64,000 nt of DNA from Trema orientale (taxonomy: Eukaryota > Streptophyta > Magnoliopsida > Rosales > Cannabaceae): the NCBI GenBank assembly GCA_002914845.1, contig JXTC01000242.1, forward strand, positions 62,001 to 126,000, written 5' to 3'. The notes under the pieces were generated by a model, which saw only the letters and a program-made list of their open reading frames with translations, searched no databases and had not been told where the DNA came from. The position numbers and the translations under genes are program-made. Below, one piece after another: positions 11,791 to 25,100 of the stretch (within the stretch, counting starts at the first letter, position 1; each line of letters opens with the position of its first letter).

Positions 11791-14788
11791 ATGTTTCCCA
11801 GAATGATTCAGACCCACGAAGGAATAATGGGTCAGGACGATGTTCAAATCCAAGGCCAGGGGCTAGTGGGTTCGAATCACGGACTCGGTGGCCACAATCA
11901 GAATCTGAGGGGAGACCCATGTCTCGTCTTGACCTCTGATCCAAAACCCCGGCTCCGGTGGACAACCGACCTTCACGAACGATTTGTCGACGCCGTCACT
12001 CAGCTTGGTGGTGCTAGTAGTTAGTATATTCTTTCATAGTTCCTTAACTCTATTAAATTTCCCAGTATTTCTTTTGCTTATTTAGTCTATCTGTTCATCC
12101 AAGGATTAAAGTTAGCTAATTTTTCCAAATGGGTTTTCGTATCATAGTGTTGTTAACTTGTTTTTGGGTTCTTGGTTATTGCATTTATGTTTGTTCGAGC
12201 TCGATTTGAGCCGTAATGTTTTGGTACTTAGCTTCGTTGAACATATTCTCTTTGTTGCTGGGTTGTTAATTTATCCGTTGTTTTCTTAATGATAAGTCTT
12301 CTTACTCTGCTCACAATCGAGAAAATGTTAGAATGAGAAAAGGGTAAACTAAACTTAATGACCGTGGTTTTATGAAAGGGAAGAATAATTGTGTTGATCT
12401 GCTTAGTCTAGATTTCCTTCACTGATTTTTGCCATTTTCCTGAACTCAAAGATTCTTTACATAAAATATCTGAGGATTCTGGTATCTGCAATGGCTATGA
12501 TTAGACTCGGAGATTTGTTTTTGGAATATATTTTTTAATATATGCCCTGTTGTCCTGAAGCCACTGTGGAGTTTGAGGTCATTGTATATGTAATGCGTCT
12601 AATGAAGCTTTTGTTCAGCTGTTTAAATTGGTCTGCAAGTCTCTTTTATATATTGAGTAGAATAAAACCTGCTCCAAGGGTTTTTTTCTTTTGGTAGAAA
12701 GCCCGAGGCTGTAGGGCGGTAAGAGATATTTTTCTTCTGAATTTACAGGGTATTTCAGACATACTTTCTATTTTACTTCACAGTCATGGAATTTAGGCAG
12801 TTCTTAGCTAAAAGATGTTCATGTGATCCTCTGTACTGGATAAACAATCTGGTTCAGATATATTCATCCCTGGTGTGTATTGAGTTCTTCTCTTTCCTCA
12901 ATTTCTGTTTCAAGATTAGCTTAACAAAGAGCGTAGAAAAACTTATGTCCACATGATAATATGGCTGCCCAATTTACTCTTGTAATTTTAACAAGCATGT
13001 TAAGAAATTTGGTAACTTAATTATAGCCTATAGGCTTGTGACCAAATTGTGCAATGGTTCTTTTCATATAGCCTTATTTCTGTTGTTTGGGTGTGTTAGA
13101 AATTGAGGCTCGGGTGAGCATTCTGGCTTGTAGATAGGTCTTATGGACCTAATATAATGAGCTTCAGTAACTTATGAGTTATTTGTTTGTTTACTAGCAT
13201 ATCTTATATTGTTATTTCTGAGTTGTTGATAACTACTGAAGTATCTAGTGCTTGGCATATTGCTGTTAGCATAGTACCCTGAAAAGATCATGATTCATAT
13301 ATGCAGAAGCCACACCAAAGGCCATAATGCGGACAATGAATGTGAAGGGACTGACTCTTTTCCATTTGAAGAGTCACCTCCAGGTTTGTTTTCATTTTCG
13401 AGCTATTACCAGGACAAACCAATTGAACTGCTGGATGATGAAAAGTGAAATTCTTATGGACTTATCATTGATATTTAATGTTGCTTCCTTTATTTCAGAA
13501 GTACAGACTAGGCATACAGTCAGGAAAGGATATGGGTGAGGCATCCAAAGATGGTGGGTTATGTCATAACCCTCTATATCCCTTGCCACTTCTTATCTTT
13601 TATAATACAGTTCCCAAATTTATTTTGATTTAGTAAAATTGAAAATAACATAGGCTCTCTCTTCATTCTCCCTCCAGAAAAGGGGACATCCAGTCAAGAA
13701 ATATGAAATCCACACTAGATAGATAAATATAAAATATCTACTGAAAGCCACCAATAACTAACAATTAATCAGAATTGCGTTATTTTGACTGATTTCTTTT
13801 GCCAATTTTTATGTGAGGGATTTCAGCTTCATACCTTATAGACAGCCCAAGGGCTGGTAATTCTTCTCCAAATTTGCCAACATCTGACATTAACGAGTAA
13901 GCATAATTTCTCATTTTTTCTGCACGATATTTTGATAGTCTGCTAGAATGCTGCTGTTCATCCAACTGTTTAATATGGCTGAATTATATAAGGAACTGTT
14001 GTCATGTATAGGGGTTATGAAGTCAAGGAGGCACTAAGAGCACAGATGGAAGTACAAAGTAAATTACATTTACAAGTTGAGGTAATTTTCTTTTCCAAAA
14101 TTTACGTCTTTAGAGTGTCTGTTGAGGAGTAGAAAACCTCAGCAAGAAGTGCTTGTAGTGACTTGGGTTAAGTTACCTGTGAAATTTTCTTTGATATGGA
14201 AGATTTTGATGAATTTGAACTGCTTTTGTAATATGTTTGCCTAGAGACTTTTCCTTGGATTGCTAGACTTTTCCTTGTAGGTCGGTATTAAAGCTAATTG
14301 ACACCCTTCTGTTGCTATTTATATAGGCTGAGAAGCACTTGCAGATTCGCCAGAATGCTGAGCGAAGATACATAGCCATGCTTGAGAGAGCTTGTAAGAT
14401 GCTTGCCGATCAATTTATTGGAGGTTCTGTTGTTGGCACAGACAGCCAAAAATATCAAGGATTAGGGAGTAAAACACATATAAGTCATTCTGTCGACCCA
14501 CTTGGCTTCTACTCAACGCAATCTGCAGAAGGGGCCAGGGGGCAGATCCAAGAAGAAGTGCCAAACAGTCTCTGTCCACTAAGAGCTGACTGTTCCACAG
14601 AGAGCTGCCTAACATCACATGAGAGTCCTGGTGGATTGACCCTAGAAGGATCTCCAGGTGGAGGGAAAAAGAGTATACTGAGCTTGGACTCAACCGCCTC
14701 TTTGATTTGGAGCGAAACCAAGGTGAGAACCCAAGAGGTTAATGTGGCTTCAGTTGATCCTCTTCAGATCACTGGTTATGGCATATAG
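11791..14788 (+). CDS. MYB-CC (GARP) transcription factor, PHL11-like
   Basis: Six exons: 11791-12019, 13307-13383, 13499-13553, 13827-13896, 14012-14081 and 14327-14788; the joined frame gives 320 aa. The first junction (GGT GCT AGT A|AA GCC ACA) restores QLGGASKATPKAIMRTM. The single MYB/GARP repeat (about 51-107) has [23 protein letters not shown] and the VKGLTLFHLKSHLQKYRL recognition helix. A coiled coil (about 148-192, EALRAQMEVQSKLHLQVE...) identifies the MYB-CC subfamily, which includes PHR1 and acts in phosphate-starvation and developmental transcription. The canonical LHEQLE core is LHLQVE here (162-167). The C-terminal third is Ser/Gly-rich and poorly conserved. Subclade (PHL11-like rather than PHL8 or UNE16) is uncertain. 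Intron 1 is 1.29 kb. Confidence 0.88.
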
Positions 14789-16996
14789 AGTTGAAGAATT
14801 GAAATCTGCTCCAATGTTTCGTCATCTTCTAATTAGAGGAAGACCCTCGTGCACACTCCATTCATTAGAGTGTTATAAGTGTAAAAATTTAGATTTTTCT
14901 TGCCTATGAAGTTGGCAAGTAGGGGAATTCAGAAACAGCTTGTCCCAAATTGTAAATTCAAAAAGACTAGTGACTTAGAGATTTAAGACAATTTGCTTCT
15001 AAATGTGATCAACCATGTGTCTCCAATGTTTTAAGTGAATCCCACTTTGACTTTCACCAAATTTCCTGAACAATATTTTGAATCAGCATCATGATGAGGC
15101 CCCTCTGGTCAACTTTTGTACTCATGAGATCCTTGAGTGCCTCGATCTGCCTAACCGAGTCTGCCTCCGTAATGATGCATCAATGATTATAAACAAGATT
15201 GTGCAAGTGAACAGTCAAAGTTAAGGTAAAATGGTGGAAAAGGACACGCATGTTGAGAACTTTGGTAGCACTCAGTGGGAAACAAAATGCTGCTAGTGGT
15301 GGCCAAATATCATGGGGCTGCAGATCGATAATGACCCAAATGCAAGAAGCCGATCTGATAGAGAATTGAACTGAAGCTGACTCCTTGGATAGGACCACTT
15401 ACAAGTTCCAAACCGAAGTTTAGTACTAGCTAGCCCGATGAACTGATCTAGTATCTAAATATCGAATGCAAACTCATTTTTCCATCCTGTATATTGCTCC
15501 CTAAGTATATCATAGGATATGAAACATTATACTGACATATTAGTCTGTTAGATTCATTTCCAAACTCGATTTTATTAGATATAATTAGTTCTGATATAAT
15601 CTTAACAGTAAGCTTAAGGAGGTTTTTCCAATGTTACAAACACGGCTTAAGTGCTTATAAACCTACTTGCCAAGCTGACTTAATTGGGCTTTGTTACATC
15701 AAATATGTAAATTTATCTAGGATTTCGATTAACAAGAGGGGCTTAATTAAAATAGCATTATAGGTTTATTAGATACTTGTTAGATCGTCTAAAGTGGAGA
15801 AACAATGTGTTCTTAGCTTTGTTTTGCCCGAATTTTGTACCTTCGGCTTGGATTAGCAATCCTAATAAACATAATTTGTTAAACGTTAGTGGTTTAGTTC
15901 TCTTGGTGATTATATTAATAGCCTTTGATTAGTCTTTCAACTAAGGACAATAATATAATTAAATGAAGAAAAAGGCATAGTAAGTGGGGAAGTGGGCACC
16001 TTCTAAATTTGTTATATGTAGTCTTGTAATAAAAACAAGGAAAATAGGTGCAGAAAATTCCAAAACGCACGCGTTGCTGTCAAAAAACGAAGGATGAGGA
16101 AAATGACAAAATTGCCGGAATAATCGATTTTGGAGAAAGAACGGAATATTATTAAGCAGATTCCGTCTAAGCCGGTTTTCATGACGTATGGCGTTTATCT
16201 CTATCCTCGTGTCCAATCACCTCGAAGTTTCATTTTTTTTTTTCACAATATTTTTTGGTGACATAATGATTTATTTTATAATATACAAACAAATGAACAC
16301 TACTGTCTTTTTTTTTTTGAATTATTTTTGTATAATAATTAGTAATTAAATGAACAATACTTGCAATATTTAGTTGGCCGTGTGCCCTTGAGGATTTGGA
16401 CTTTGGACTTTTTGGGGTTGTATTGGACCAGCCAACTTTTACATTTTTTGTTTTTTTCAATTTAATTTTCAAACGCTGTCTTTTAATATTTTATGAGCAA
16501 TTCTAGGCTAGGATTGGATAGTGTTCCATCCAAAAAAATAAAAATAAAAAAAAAATTGGAAAGAAAAAGTCTATGCTTTTTTGGGTGTTTGTCAGGCAAT
16601 GCTCCATTGGGTCACAAGACTCGCAACAGGTTTGGTAAAATTCCAAATTCAACTATAGCTTGTGAAATTTTCTATTCTAAGTTCTAACATATGGCAAGTT
16701 TGATCATTATTTTGACTATTAAATACTGAAATAACCCTTCACGAAGCTTATCTAGGTATATTAGTCTTAATTTGGGAAAATTTCAACATTTCTTTTTCTT
16801 TTTTTATCTTGATACAGGGAATTCAAACAAAGGAGTAGAGTATCCTCTTGTATTAGAGAAAGTGTGTTGTTAAAATACGTTAGTGGATAATCTATCAATT
16901 ATTAATCATCTTAAATTATTAATTTTTTTTTTCCTTTTTTTTGAAATTAGAAAGAAAGAAAGAAAGACATAAATAAGAAAGGGGGGGACCAATAGC

Positions 16997-17033
<37 letters not shown>

Positions 17034-17100
17034 TTAGCTGGGTGTGGCTCTTACAAGACAAATTTCAGGTCCAAAGTCCAGAAAGAAAGAGGTAGTACTA
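14789..17100. other. Intergenic region between the two MYB-CC genes
   Basis: About 2.3 kb, AT-rich, without a recognisable gene. ORFs such as 15959-16216 (-) and 16230-16472 (-) show no domain and biased composition. Poly-T and poly-A runs occur near 16230-16320 and 16537-16555. Confidence 0.6.
16998..17031. repeat. (GA)n microsatellite
   Basis: About 16 GA units upstream of the PHL7 leader. Further GA/CT tracts occur at about 17216-17278 and 17469-17494, so the PHL7 promoter/leader is densely GAGA/CTCT-rich. Confidence 0.9.
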
Positions 17101-19141
17101 GCTAGTATTGATGTATATAGACTCTATAAAGTCTCTCTCAGTCTCAGCACTCATTTTACCTTTACCTTACTTTGAATTGAATTGAATTAAATTAATTAAT
17201 TAATAAACCCCCCCCTCCCTCCCTCTCTCTAGTCTCTCCTTCTTCAACCTGTACGTCTGGAATCTCTCTCTCTCTCCTCTTTTTTTCTCCGTTCTTACAA
17301 TTAGTCTCATATATATATTAAATCAAATTAAAAACAAAAAAAGAAAGAAGAGACTAGAGAGAGAGGCATTTACACGCGTAATATAGAGTCAATTTATGCG
17401 TTAAACTCATTTTTCCAAAAAGACACTTCTTTTATTAGTATTATTATTAGTATTATTCTTAGTTTTTACAGAGATAGAGAGAGAGAGAGAGAAAGAAAGC
17501 ATTGTGCGAAGTTGGAGGGCGGGAGAAGAAGAAGAGGGGTTTCTGGTTTGGATTCTAGATCTGAGGTTGGCTACCTTATTTTTTCTTTTTTGTTATCTTT
17601 TTTTTTTTGGGACCCTTTTCTCCCACTTCAATTTGGGTGTCTGTGTTTTCTTCTTCTTCTTCTTCTTCTTCTGCTTCTGTATCTATGACTTTGTCGTTTT
17701 TCTTTCTTCTTCTGTTGTGATTATTGACCTAATTATTGTCGTTGTTGGGTATCGTGCGAGAGTAGATACTTGGTGAGACAGCTTTATTTTCTGGGTTGGT
17801 TTTTGAATTTGTTTTTGGAACCCTAATTATTTGATCACTGTGATGTAATTATTAGCTTGTATATGCTTAATTCGGATGTCTATGTTGCTGGACTTCCCCC
17901 CCCTAATATTTTGGATGATGGGGTGTGGTAATTGGAAATGGGAGCTTCAACGTTAAATTCCCAATTTGCACTCAGTTTCAACATCTTCATTTATGTCTTC
18001 CTTCACTGCTGGTAACTCCCGGAAAAAAAAAAAAAAAAAAAAAGTTATAATATTGTTTAATTTATCTTCCGAAATCCTAATTATCTTCTTCCTAAGAAGT
18101 CCCAGAAGTAATTATTGTTTTCCTTTTGAAATGACGCATAATTTGTCTATGTTTAGCGTCGAATTCGTCTAAAAAATCCCATTTTTATACAAGATATGAC
18201 CAAACTTTCCTCTTCAAGCTAGGATAAACAGTCTCCGTGTTCATGTCGTACTTGTTAAGTCATTTAAACATTATAGTTCAAGAGAAATTATACTTAGTTT
18301 GCGTATTTGATGGATTCACTAGAGAATTTTCGGATGCTTTTGGGAGGCAGATTAGTTATTTTATTGTTTATGGTCACGTGTGTTACTGGTTCATTAATAG
18401 TGTAATTTTTGTGTGATCTTAGATCTATACTTTTGAGGATATTATTGCTATTAGTTGATGTTTATGATCTAGATTTGGCTAAATGATTTTTGTTTACACT
18501 CTATTCTTTAACTGCAACTATTCAAGCTTAAAAGTGTTATAAAGAGATGTATGTACACTAGGTTTACAATCTTCCATATCGATATATTTGTACGAGGGAC
18601 AGAGAAGGCTGAATCTTTGTGTACTGGAAGTGTGCCAGATTGGCAAGGTCACTTCTGTTTTATGCTTTAAGTCATTAATTTCAGTTATGTGCCATTTATC
18701 GATGATCCAACATCCAATTTTGATTACATAATTCCTTTGCCAATATTCTTATTGAGGATTTATTTAGAGCTATATTTCTTTCATTTCTTGGTATGCAATG
18801 CAAGCTTTTTAGTGTTAGACTGCAACTTTTTCTATTACAGAGTACAGACTAATCCAGTTCTTGAGCCAATTTAATGTTATAGAAAAGCGAACTGTTCAGA
18901 GTGGAATGGTTGTTCAGTGTTGAATGTTCAATTAACTATAACTTCTTTCCCCCCATTTTTTTTGGTGTGTGTGGAACCTCTAACAATGATAACTTGGTGT
19001 TAAATTCTTCGGAGTTTTATCTTCTTTCTACCCATTGAATAATTTTTAGCTTTCTGGTTTCCTTTTGTTAGATAAATGACAAATGTATCAGCGTTGAATA
19101 ATTTTTAGCTTTCTGGTTTCCTTTTGTTAGATAAATGACAA
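17101..19141 (+). promoter_or_regulatory. Probable promoter, non-coding leader exon and leader intron of PHL7
   Basis: The sequence from about 17,100 has TATA-like stretches followed by CT- and GA-rich tracts and a TTC repeat (about 17,650-17,671). The first PHL7 coding exon is preceded by a 3' splice site (CCTTTTGTTAG, about 19120-19130), so a leader intron is likely to end there. The leader exon must lie within about 17,150-17,800; its 5' splice site cannot be fixed by eye. The 90-codon ORF at 17504-17776 is low-complexity and rejected as protein. Confidence 0.5.
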
Positions 19142-19151
19142 ATGTATCAGC
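19035..19151. repeat. 59-bp tandem duplication spanning the PHL7 start and 3' splice site
   Basis: Copies at 19035-19092 and 19094-19151 begin TTGAATAATTTTTAGC and end ATGTATCAGC, with a period of 59. Each copy contains the polypyrimidine/TTGTTAG acceptor and the start context AAATGTATCAG. Only the second copy leads into the PHL7 reading frame. Confidence 0.95.
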
Positions 19152-21230
19152 CAAAGGGTGTCTCTAGTACAAACTTTTCCCAAAACAATTCATTTGTACA
19201 TGGTCAACATTCAGATAGTGGTGTGAACACAATGGACACCATCAATGGAGGGAACAGTCTCAACAACCCCAATCTTGCCTCTAAACAAAGGTTGCGTTGG
19301 ACACATGAGCTTCATGAGCGATTTGTTGATGCTGTGGCACAACTTGGTGGACCAGATCGTGAGTCACACTAACTTCTATTTGCTTCAGGGCTTTAATTTT
19401 ACTGTATTCTTTCCACGAAATTTAAGTTGTGTCATTTGTTGGCTGGTTTGCTGCATTGATTCAATAACTCAGCAATTATTCAAGCTTAATTGTTCTTTAT
19501 TTCACTGTTGGACATCAGGGTTTTGGAAGAGGAATGGGGATGGAGGGGATTGTTTAAAAAATATGATAGAGAACCATTGACAATTATGATATCACGATGG
19601 GTTAATATCTTAGATGCATTAACTGTTTCTTAATGGAATACTTATCAATTTTTAGAATATATATTTTCATTTCATTTTTATTTTTTCAGGTGCTACACCC
19701 AAAGGTGTTCTCAGAGTTATGGGTGTAAATGGTTTAACAATATATCATGTTAAAAGCCATTTGCAGGTATATTTGGTTGAGTTATTATTATTTTTAAAAT
19801 ACGATTTGTCGAATTTAGCATTTGTTGCTCCATGTTCTTTTTGTTTATTATATCCCACTGTTGTGATGCATCCAGAAATATCGACTTGCAAAATATCTAC
19901 CTGACTCCTCATCTGATGGTAGGTGTATTTGATTCAATTGTTTTGTTTTTGTTTTTGTTTTTTGCTTTCCTTCTTCCTGGTTGCTTGATTCCTTTTATGC
20001 GTTACTGCAAGGAAAAAAAGCTGACAAGAAAGAACCTGGGGATATGCTTTCCAATATGGAGGGTTCATCGTAAGTAAACCTTACTTGGCAGATTTCGAGT
20101 TTTCTTAGATTGTCTTTGTTTTAGATTGTTTCTGTTTTATCTACTAGTTTATCCTATTTAAACTTTAGAAACTTATGTTATCAAGTTAGTTGGACTTGGA
20201 GACTTATAGATTAAAGCCTACCTTTTCAACATAACAGAGAATTCCAAAACTCTTCTCACTGTGTTCAGTTACCCTTTTTTTAAAAAATAAAAAATAAAAA
20301 ATAAATCCTATTACTAGTAGATCAATCTGCTTAAATATGAGCATACACACAGCTGTTAATTTGTTCTGTTGAGAAATTGCAAAGATAATGAGAATTACTG
20401 AGCTGAGGACATGAAATTATGAATGATGAAAAAGTCTAGTTGAAATTTTTGACTCATCAGTTGGCTGATTGATCTGAGAAACTATGTGCCATCTTAGCAG
20501 TGGGATGCAAATTACCGAAGCTTTGAAGCTGCAGATGGAGGTCCAGAAGCGTCTGCATGAGCAATTAGAGGTTTTTTCTCTTTGCAATTACTGCCCAATT
20601 ATGTACCATAAGCAGAATGCTGCGATTAGGCAATTTTTTCTCAACTGTTTTGTATTTGTAATATGTTCATGAAGCATATAATTTTAACATGCCAATGTAC
20701 AACAGGTGCAGAGACAACTACAGTTACGCATAGAAGCCCAAGGCAAGTACTTGAAGAAGATTATTGAAGAGCAACAAAGACTAAGTGGAGTTCTTTCAGA
20801 TGCGCCTGGCTTGGGTGACAATCACCCAGAATCTGACAAGACTGAACCAGCAACTCCTGCTCCAACATCTGAAACCCCCCTTGGACTCCTAGACAAGACT
20901 GCCAAGGAACACACTTCAGCTAAGAGCCTTTCTGTTGATGAATCCTTGTCATCTCACCACGAACCATCAACCCCAGATTCTGGCTGTCATGTTGGTTCCC
21001 CAGCTCAGAGCCCTGAGGGCGAGAGGTCAGTGAAGAAGCAAAGGGTTAGCATGAATGGAGCATATGCTAATCCAGAATTAGTGCTTACACACCAGATACT
21101 GGAGTCGAGTTTGAATTCTTCTTACCAGCAACCGCAGTCTGTTTTCCTGACTAGAGAGCAGTTTGAATCATCGGGAAATACTGTTGGAAGTGAAGATCAA
21201 CTGGAAAAAGTCACAGGCAACGATCTGTAA
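19142..21230 (+). CDS. PHL7: MYB-CC transcription factor PHL7
   Basis: Six exons: 19142-19358, 19690-19766, 19876-19918, 20012-20069, 20501-20570 and 20706-21230, giving 329 aa in a continuous frame. The GARP/MYB repeat (about 44-104) reads [18 protein letters not shown]... and [19 protein letters not shown]. The HVKSHLQ variant and the coiled coil with LHEQLE (150-155) plus [19 protein letters not shown] are diagnostic of PHL7 in the MYB-CC family. The C-terminus keeps the PATPAPTSE and [10 protein letters not shown] blocks and ends [11 protein letters not shown], very like Arabidopsis PHL7. The product should be a nuclear DNA-binding factor related to PHR1/APL. The start is chosen because MYQPKG resembles known N-termini; an out-of-frame ATG lies 7 bp upstream (19135). 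Expression is probably affected by the duplicated splice acceptor before the start. Confidence 0.93.
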
Positions 21231-22173
21231 TTCAGTGTCTTGAGTGGCATATGCGCTTGAGACTCATCCGAGTTGCCTTGTATGTGTTAATTATATAGAT
21301 GTCTCTGATCAGGTCAAACGATGCTGTTAATCATAGATGTTTTGAGGTAACTAGGTTCAACCAAAACACATTCGTAAAAATAACCGAGGTCAAATTACAT
21401 CAGGAGGGTTACTGTGAACAAGGGTAAGAACTGGTCCAGTTATCTGCTAACATTTATATAACGTAGCTCATATTCATAATTGTTATCGTCTATATCAAGG
21501 TTCCATATTTTCTTCTTTTGAACCACGGGTTGGAGGATTAACTTTTTGTGGAAGCCATGGTAGAAACCTCTAGACACCCAGTCGTTGCTCAGCATTTCGA
21601 TCTAGGGCTTACAGATTACCGGTGCTGGTGCAATTTGGTTCGATTTTCTGGCTAATATTTTGAAACTGAATTTTAATCTTGATAGTTTTAACCCATGATT
21701 TTCTAAAATTTCACTTAGATATGTGTTTGGTTTCTTACTTTGGTAAGAGCGGAGAATTTGTCTATAAAAGAGTTCCAGAGAATACTGAGCGGTTGATTTT
21801 GATTTTTCTCAGAAAGTCTTTTAGCTCTTCATAAACCTGACCCCTTGCAAAGATTACCTCAGTAGTTCTACTGGGGAGATTTTTGTTAATTCTGGCATCC
21901 ATGTTACAAAATGCTTCTGACTTGCGAAGTGTTCAGTTTGTCAACCATAATGATTTTGCAGCAAAGCGCCCGTGTCTCTGCAGATTGCATAACTGCATCT
22001 GACACTAAAAATGGCAAACAGGTGTTAAACCAGAATCCATGCCCCAAGATGAAGCTGAAATGATCAAACCCGTAAGGGCAATGGGATAATACATTAATGA
22101 ACGGTAAACCAGAAGATAAAACATTAGTAGCTAGCTAAAAACCCTCTTCTACACTTCTACTACACACAAACAG
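21231..22173. other. Convergent 3' region between PHL7 and the hydrolase gene
   Basis: 3' untranslated sequence of both genes and a short spacer. No coding region or RNA gene recognised. Confidence 0.7.
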
Positions 22174-25100
22174 TCATGAAGATCTATGTCTCCGATGGTT
22201 TACTCTCTTCAGAATGCAAAGACGTAGTCGTCTACTAAGGGCTTCTAACTTCTCGAGCTTTTCACTTTTGGGTTTCTTTGGCACGGTTGGCGCCTTCTTC
22301 TTCTTTTCCTCTTTTGTTGGACCTGACTTCTGCTGCGTGGTGCTTCGAAGAGGTGTTGCAAACACCTTAAGAGTCTTCTACAAGACAAAAGTAGTTAGAA
22401 AAGTAAACTTAGAGAGGACGTCTATATCAAGAGAGAGACAGATGCCAGACCTGATGACCATTGTCTGCAGCTGCGCAATCTGCAGAAGATTCTTCATCAC
22501 TGCCTCCCAAAGATGAGCATCTTCCCCAACTTTCTCTATTTGAGCTCGTATATGAACATTCTTCATTTTGGCAATCTGGCTGGTCCTGTAAAACCACATC
22601 CAGACACTTTAAGAGAAGCAATATCTAAAACATTTTACAACATACACGTCACAACTAGACTCTCTCCATGGTCAGTTTTAAGACCAAGACTCCAATGCCC
22701 ATTTGGGGGACAAATTAAATGACCAAGTGGGGAGAGGATGAACGCAAACATTATTTACATCAAAGTAAGTATTACTTATACTTAACTATGCTCAGGTATA
22801 CCACAAGATTCAACATCCCATAATTTCCATCACTAGGTGATAGATAATAAAAAATTATGATTTATGGGTGAGGGAATAAAATATTGACCAAGAACCACTG
22901 TTGGCATCAAAAGATAACAATGGTGGTGGTACTCCCCTCCACAATTGCTGAAATATGTATTAAATGTCTCATGAAAGAATTATGTTTACATTGTGACTTC
23001 TAAACCCAATAACAATGGATCAATCAATAATTGGATTTCATGGAGGGTAATTGTCCAAAAGATCACCTGCACTTGTGATGATTCATGACCACTAAATGCA
23101 TTAATCTCATCAAGCACAGAATCCTGCATTATTGATAGTCACGCCATAAAACACATAGTAATCACGAAGGCAAGAATAAATGAACCAGAAAAGATTCATA
23201 CAGTAGCAACTGGGGCAATATCAGAAAGAAGTTCGTCCACGGATTTTGTGGTTGAAATGATGTTAGGAGCAGAAGATGAACTTGCTGCATCAGTGCCAAC
23301 AGAGTGAACACCAGTAATTATCTCGTATAGCAAACCCTGAAGCAAAGGGAAGACAAGGGATGATGAATCACGCATTAATCATAATTTTACCACATGATAT
23401 TCAACATTCACGGTCCCCACACAATCGTTTACATCCAAAAACTGCCCTCATTGTGGTCACACACAAAGACAGATGCTAAAAGCTTCCCACCTTCTACGTT
23501 TGGTTAATTATTATGCTCCCAGAGTTTCAAGAATCAATTAAGCAACAGCTTAAAGACTCGTGGATTTTTTATTTATTATACATTTATTTATTTTTTTAAG
23601 AAATAGAGTGATAACTAACACACACCACTCACACCCAAGCAGAATAGCAAGCACTTTACATTCTTTTAATAAACATGACATCAAATGGAAATTACCTCAT
23701 CCATGCCAGCACCAACCTTCAAGTCCCCCAAATCGTAATATTTCTCAGGCTTACAGGTAACAGAAGAAACTTGTGGAGGGTGAAGAACATTGTAGAAAAA
23801 AATGGATACTGAATCATAGTAGAACTGTGGTCGAGATGAGTTGTGATCACCATCGAAGTAAATAACATTTTTATCTCCCTGCAGAGGATCAGAAGCATGA
23901 TTAAATCTTTACAAAGTTTTCAATTGAGGCGTATTACTTTGGAAAAAGCATAGGATCCAAATTAAGAGAGTACCGCATATGAGTTATAGATGACGTCTGA
24001 ATGGTGAGATTGGATGAATTTGTCATCCTTCGCATGTCCGAATAAAGCAGGAATGAATGTCTTGGATGCAACCTGCCAGCCACCACAGATAGAGTAAAAC
24101 CATATGCTTTAAGTTCAAGTTGAAATAATTTTGCCTATTTTTTCTTTTTCCTTTGTTTTCTTCTCTTTTTTCTTTCTTTCTTTTTTTTTTNGGTGTGTTT
24201 GGGTGGTGTTTATTTGTTTATTGTATCTTTTCTTCATTTTGGGAGGAGCAAGTGTGTTTGGGTGGTGTTTATTTGTTTATTGTATCTTTTCTTCATTTTG
24301 GGAGGAGCAATCTCATCTATTTTAATAAGCTCATTCATATAGACAAACCTGTAAGCAATTGAGATCCATAATATCAAACTTTGCCTTCTTCTCGATTACC
24401 CGCCGCATGTATTGCACTGCCATTTTAATCTGATTAAATAGGATACAAAAGGAAAGAAAAATTAACAAGAAATGAAACATCAACAGAACAATTTTCCAGA
24501 CAAAAAACCCATCATCAGAACAATTTTCCAGACAAAAAACCCATGTATTGCATTATAGCTATAAATATAACAAATAAAAAGCTTATATCCAAAGATAACC
24601 ATCACATTATCCAAAGATCAATCAATAATTGAATGGGGTATAACAGAATTCATTGAAAATGAAAATGACAAAATATTTGACTCTCCATGGGTGCTTTCCA
24701 TTATCTTATTAATTTATTCACTATTTAAACAGCATCTCTAACCATAATCAGGCCTTTTCCTACTACCATAATTTCAAGTTGGAATTTCGAAGTGAGAGGA
24801 ACAGAGATTTACAGTAAATTTAGGAAGCCGGATTTTGTAGACATCCACAAGTTCCATCATTAGATCGTACAAGTTTGAAAATGCACTATCCAACACCATT
24901 CCAGCTATTGAAGGGTTTTCTGCTCCATAAAGAAGGCTGCATTGCAATTCAGAAGATTTAATTATGTCTAAAGTTCAAAAGTGGGGGAGAGAACTATCTG
25001 TCCGAGTAAAATGCAGCACATGGTGTCTAGTAATTTCTGGAAAAGAGAAATGTCAAACGATCTTTGGCTATATAACCTGAAAAGCAATTCTTCAAGCAAA

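Noticed and set aside
17504..17776. ORF before PHL7
   Set aside because: Phe/Leu-rich low-complexity translation of pyrimidine tracts; better explained as leader sequence.
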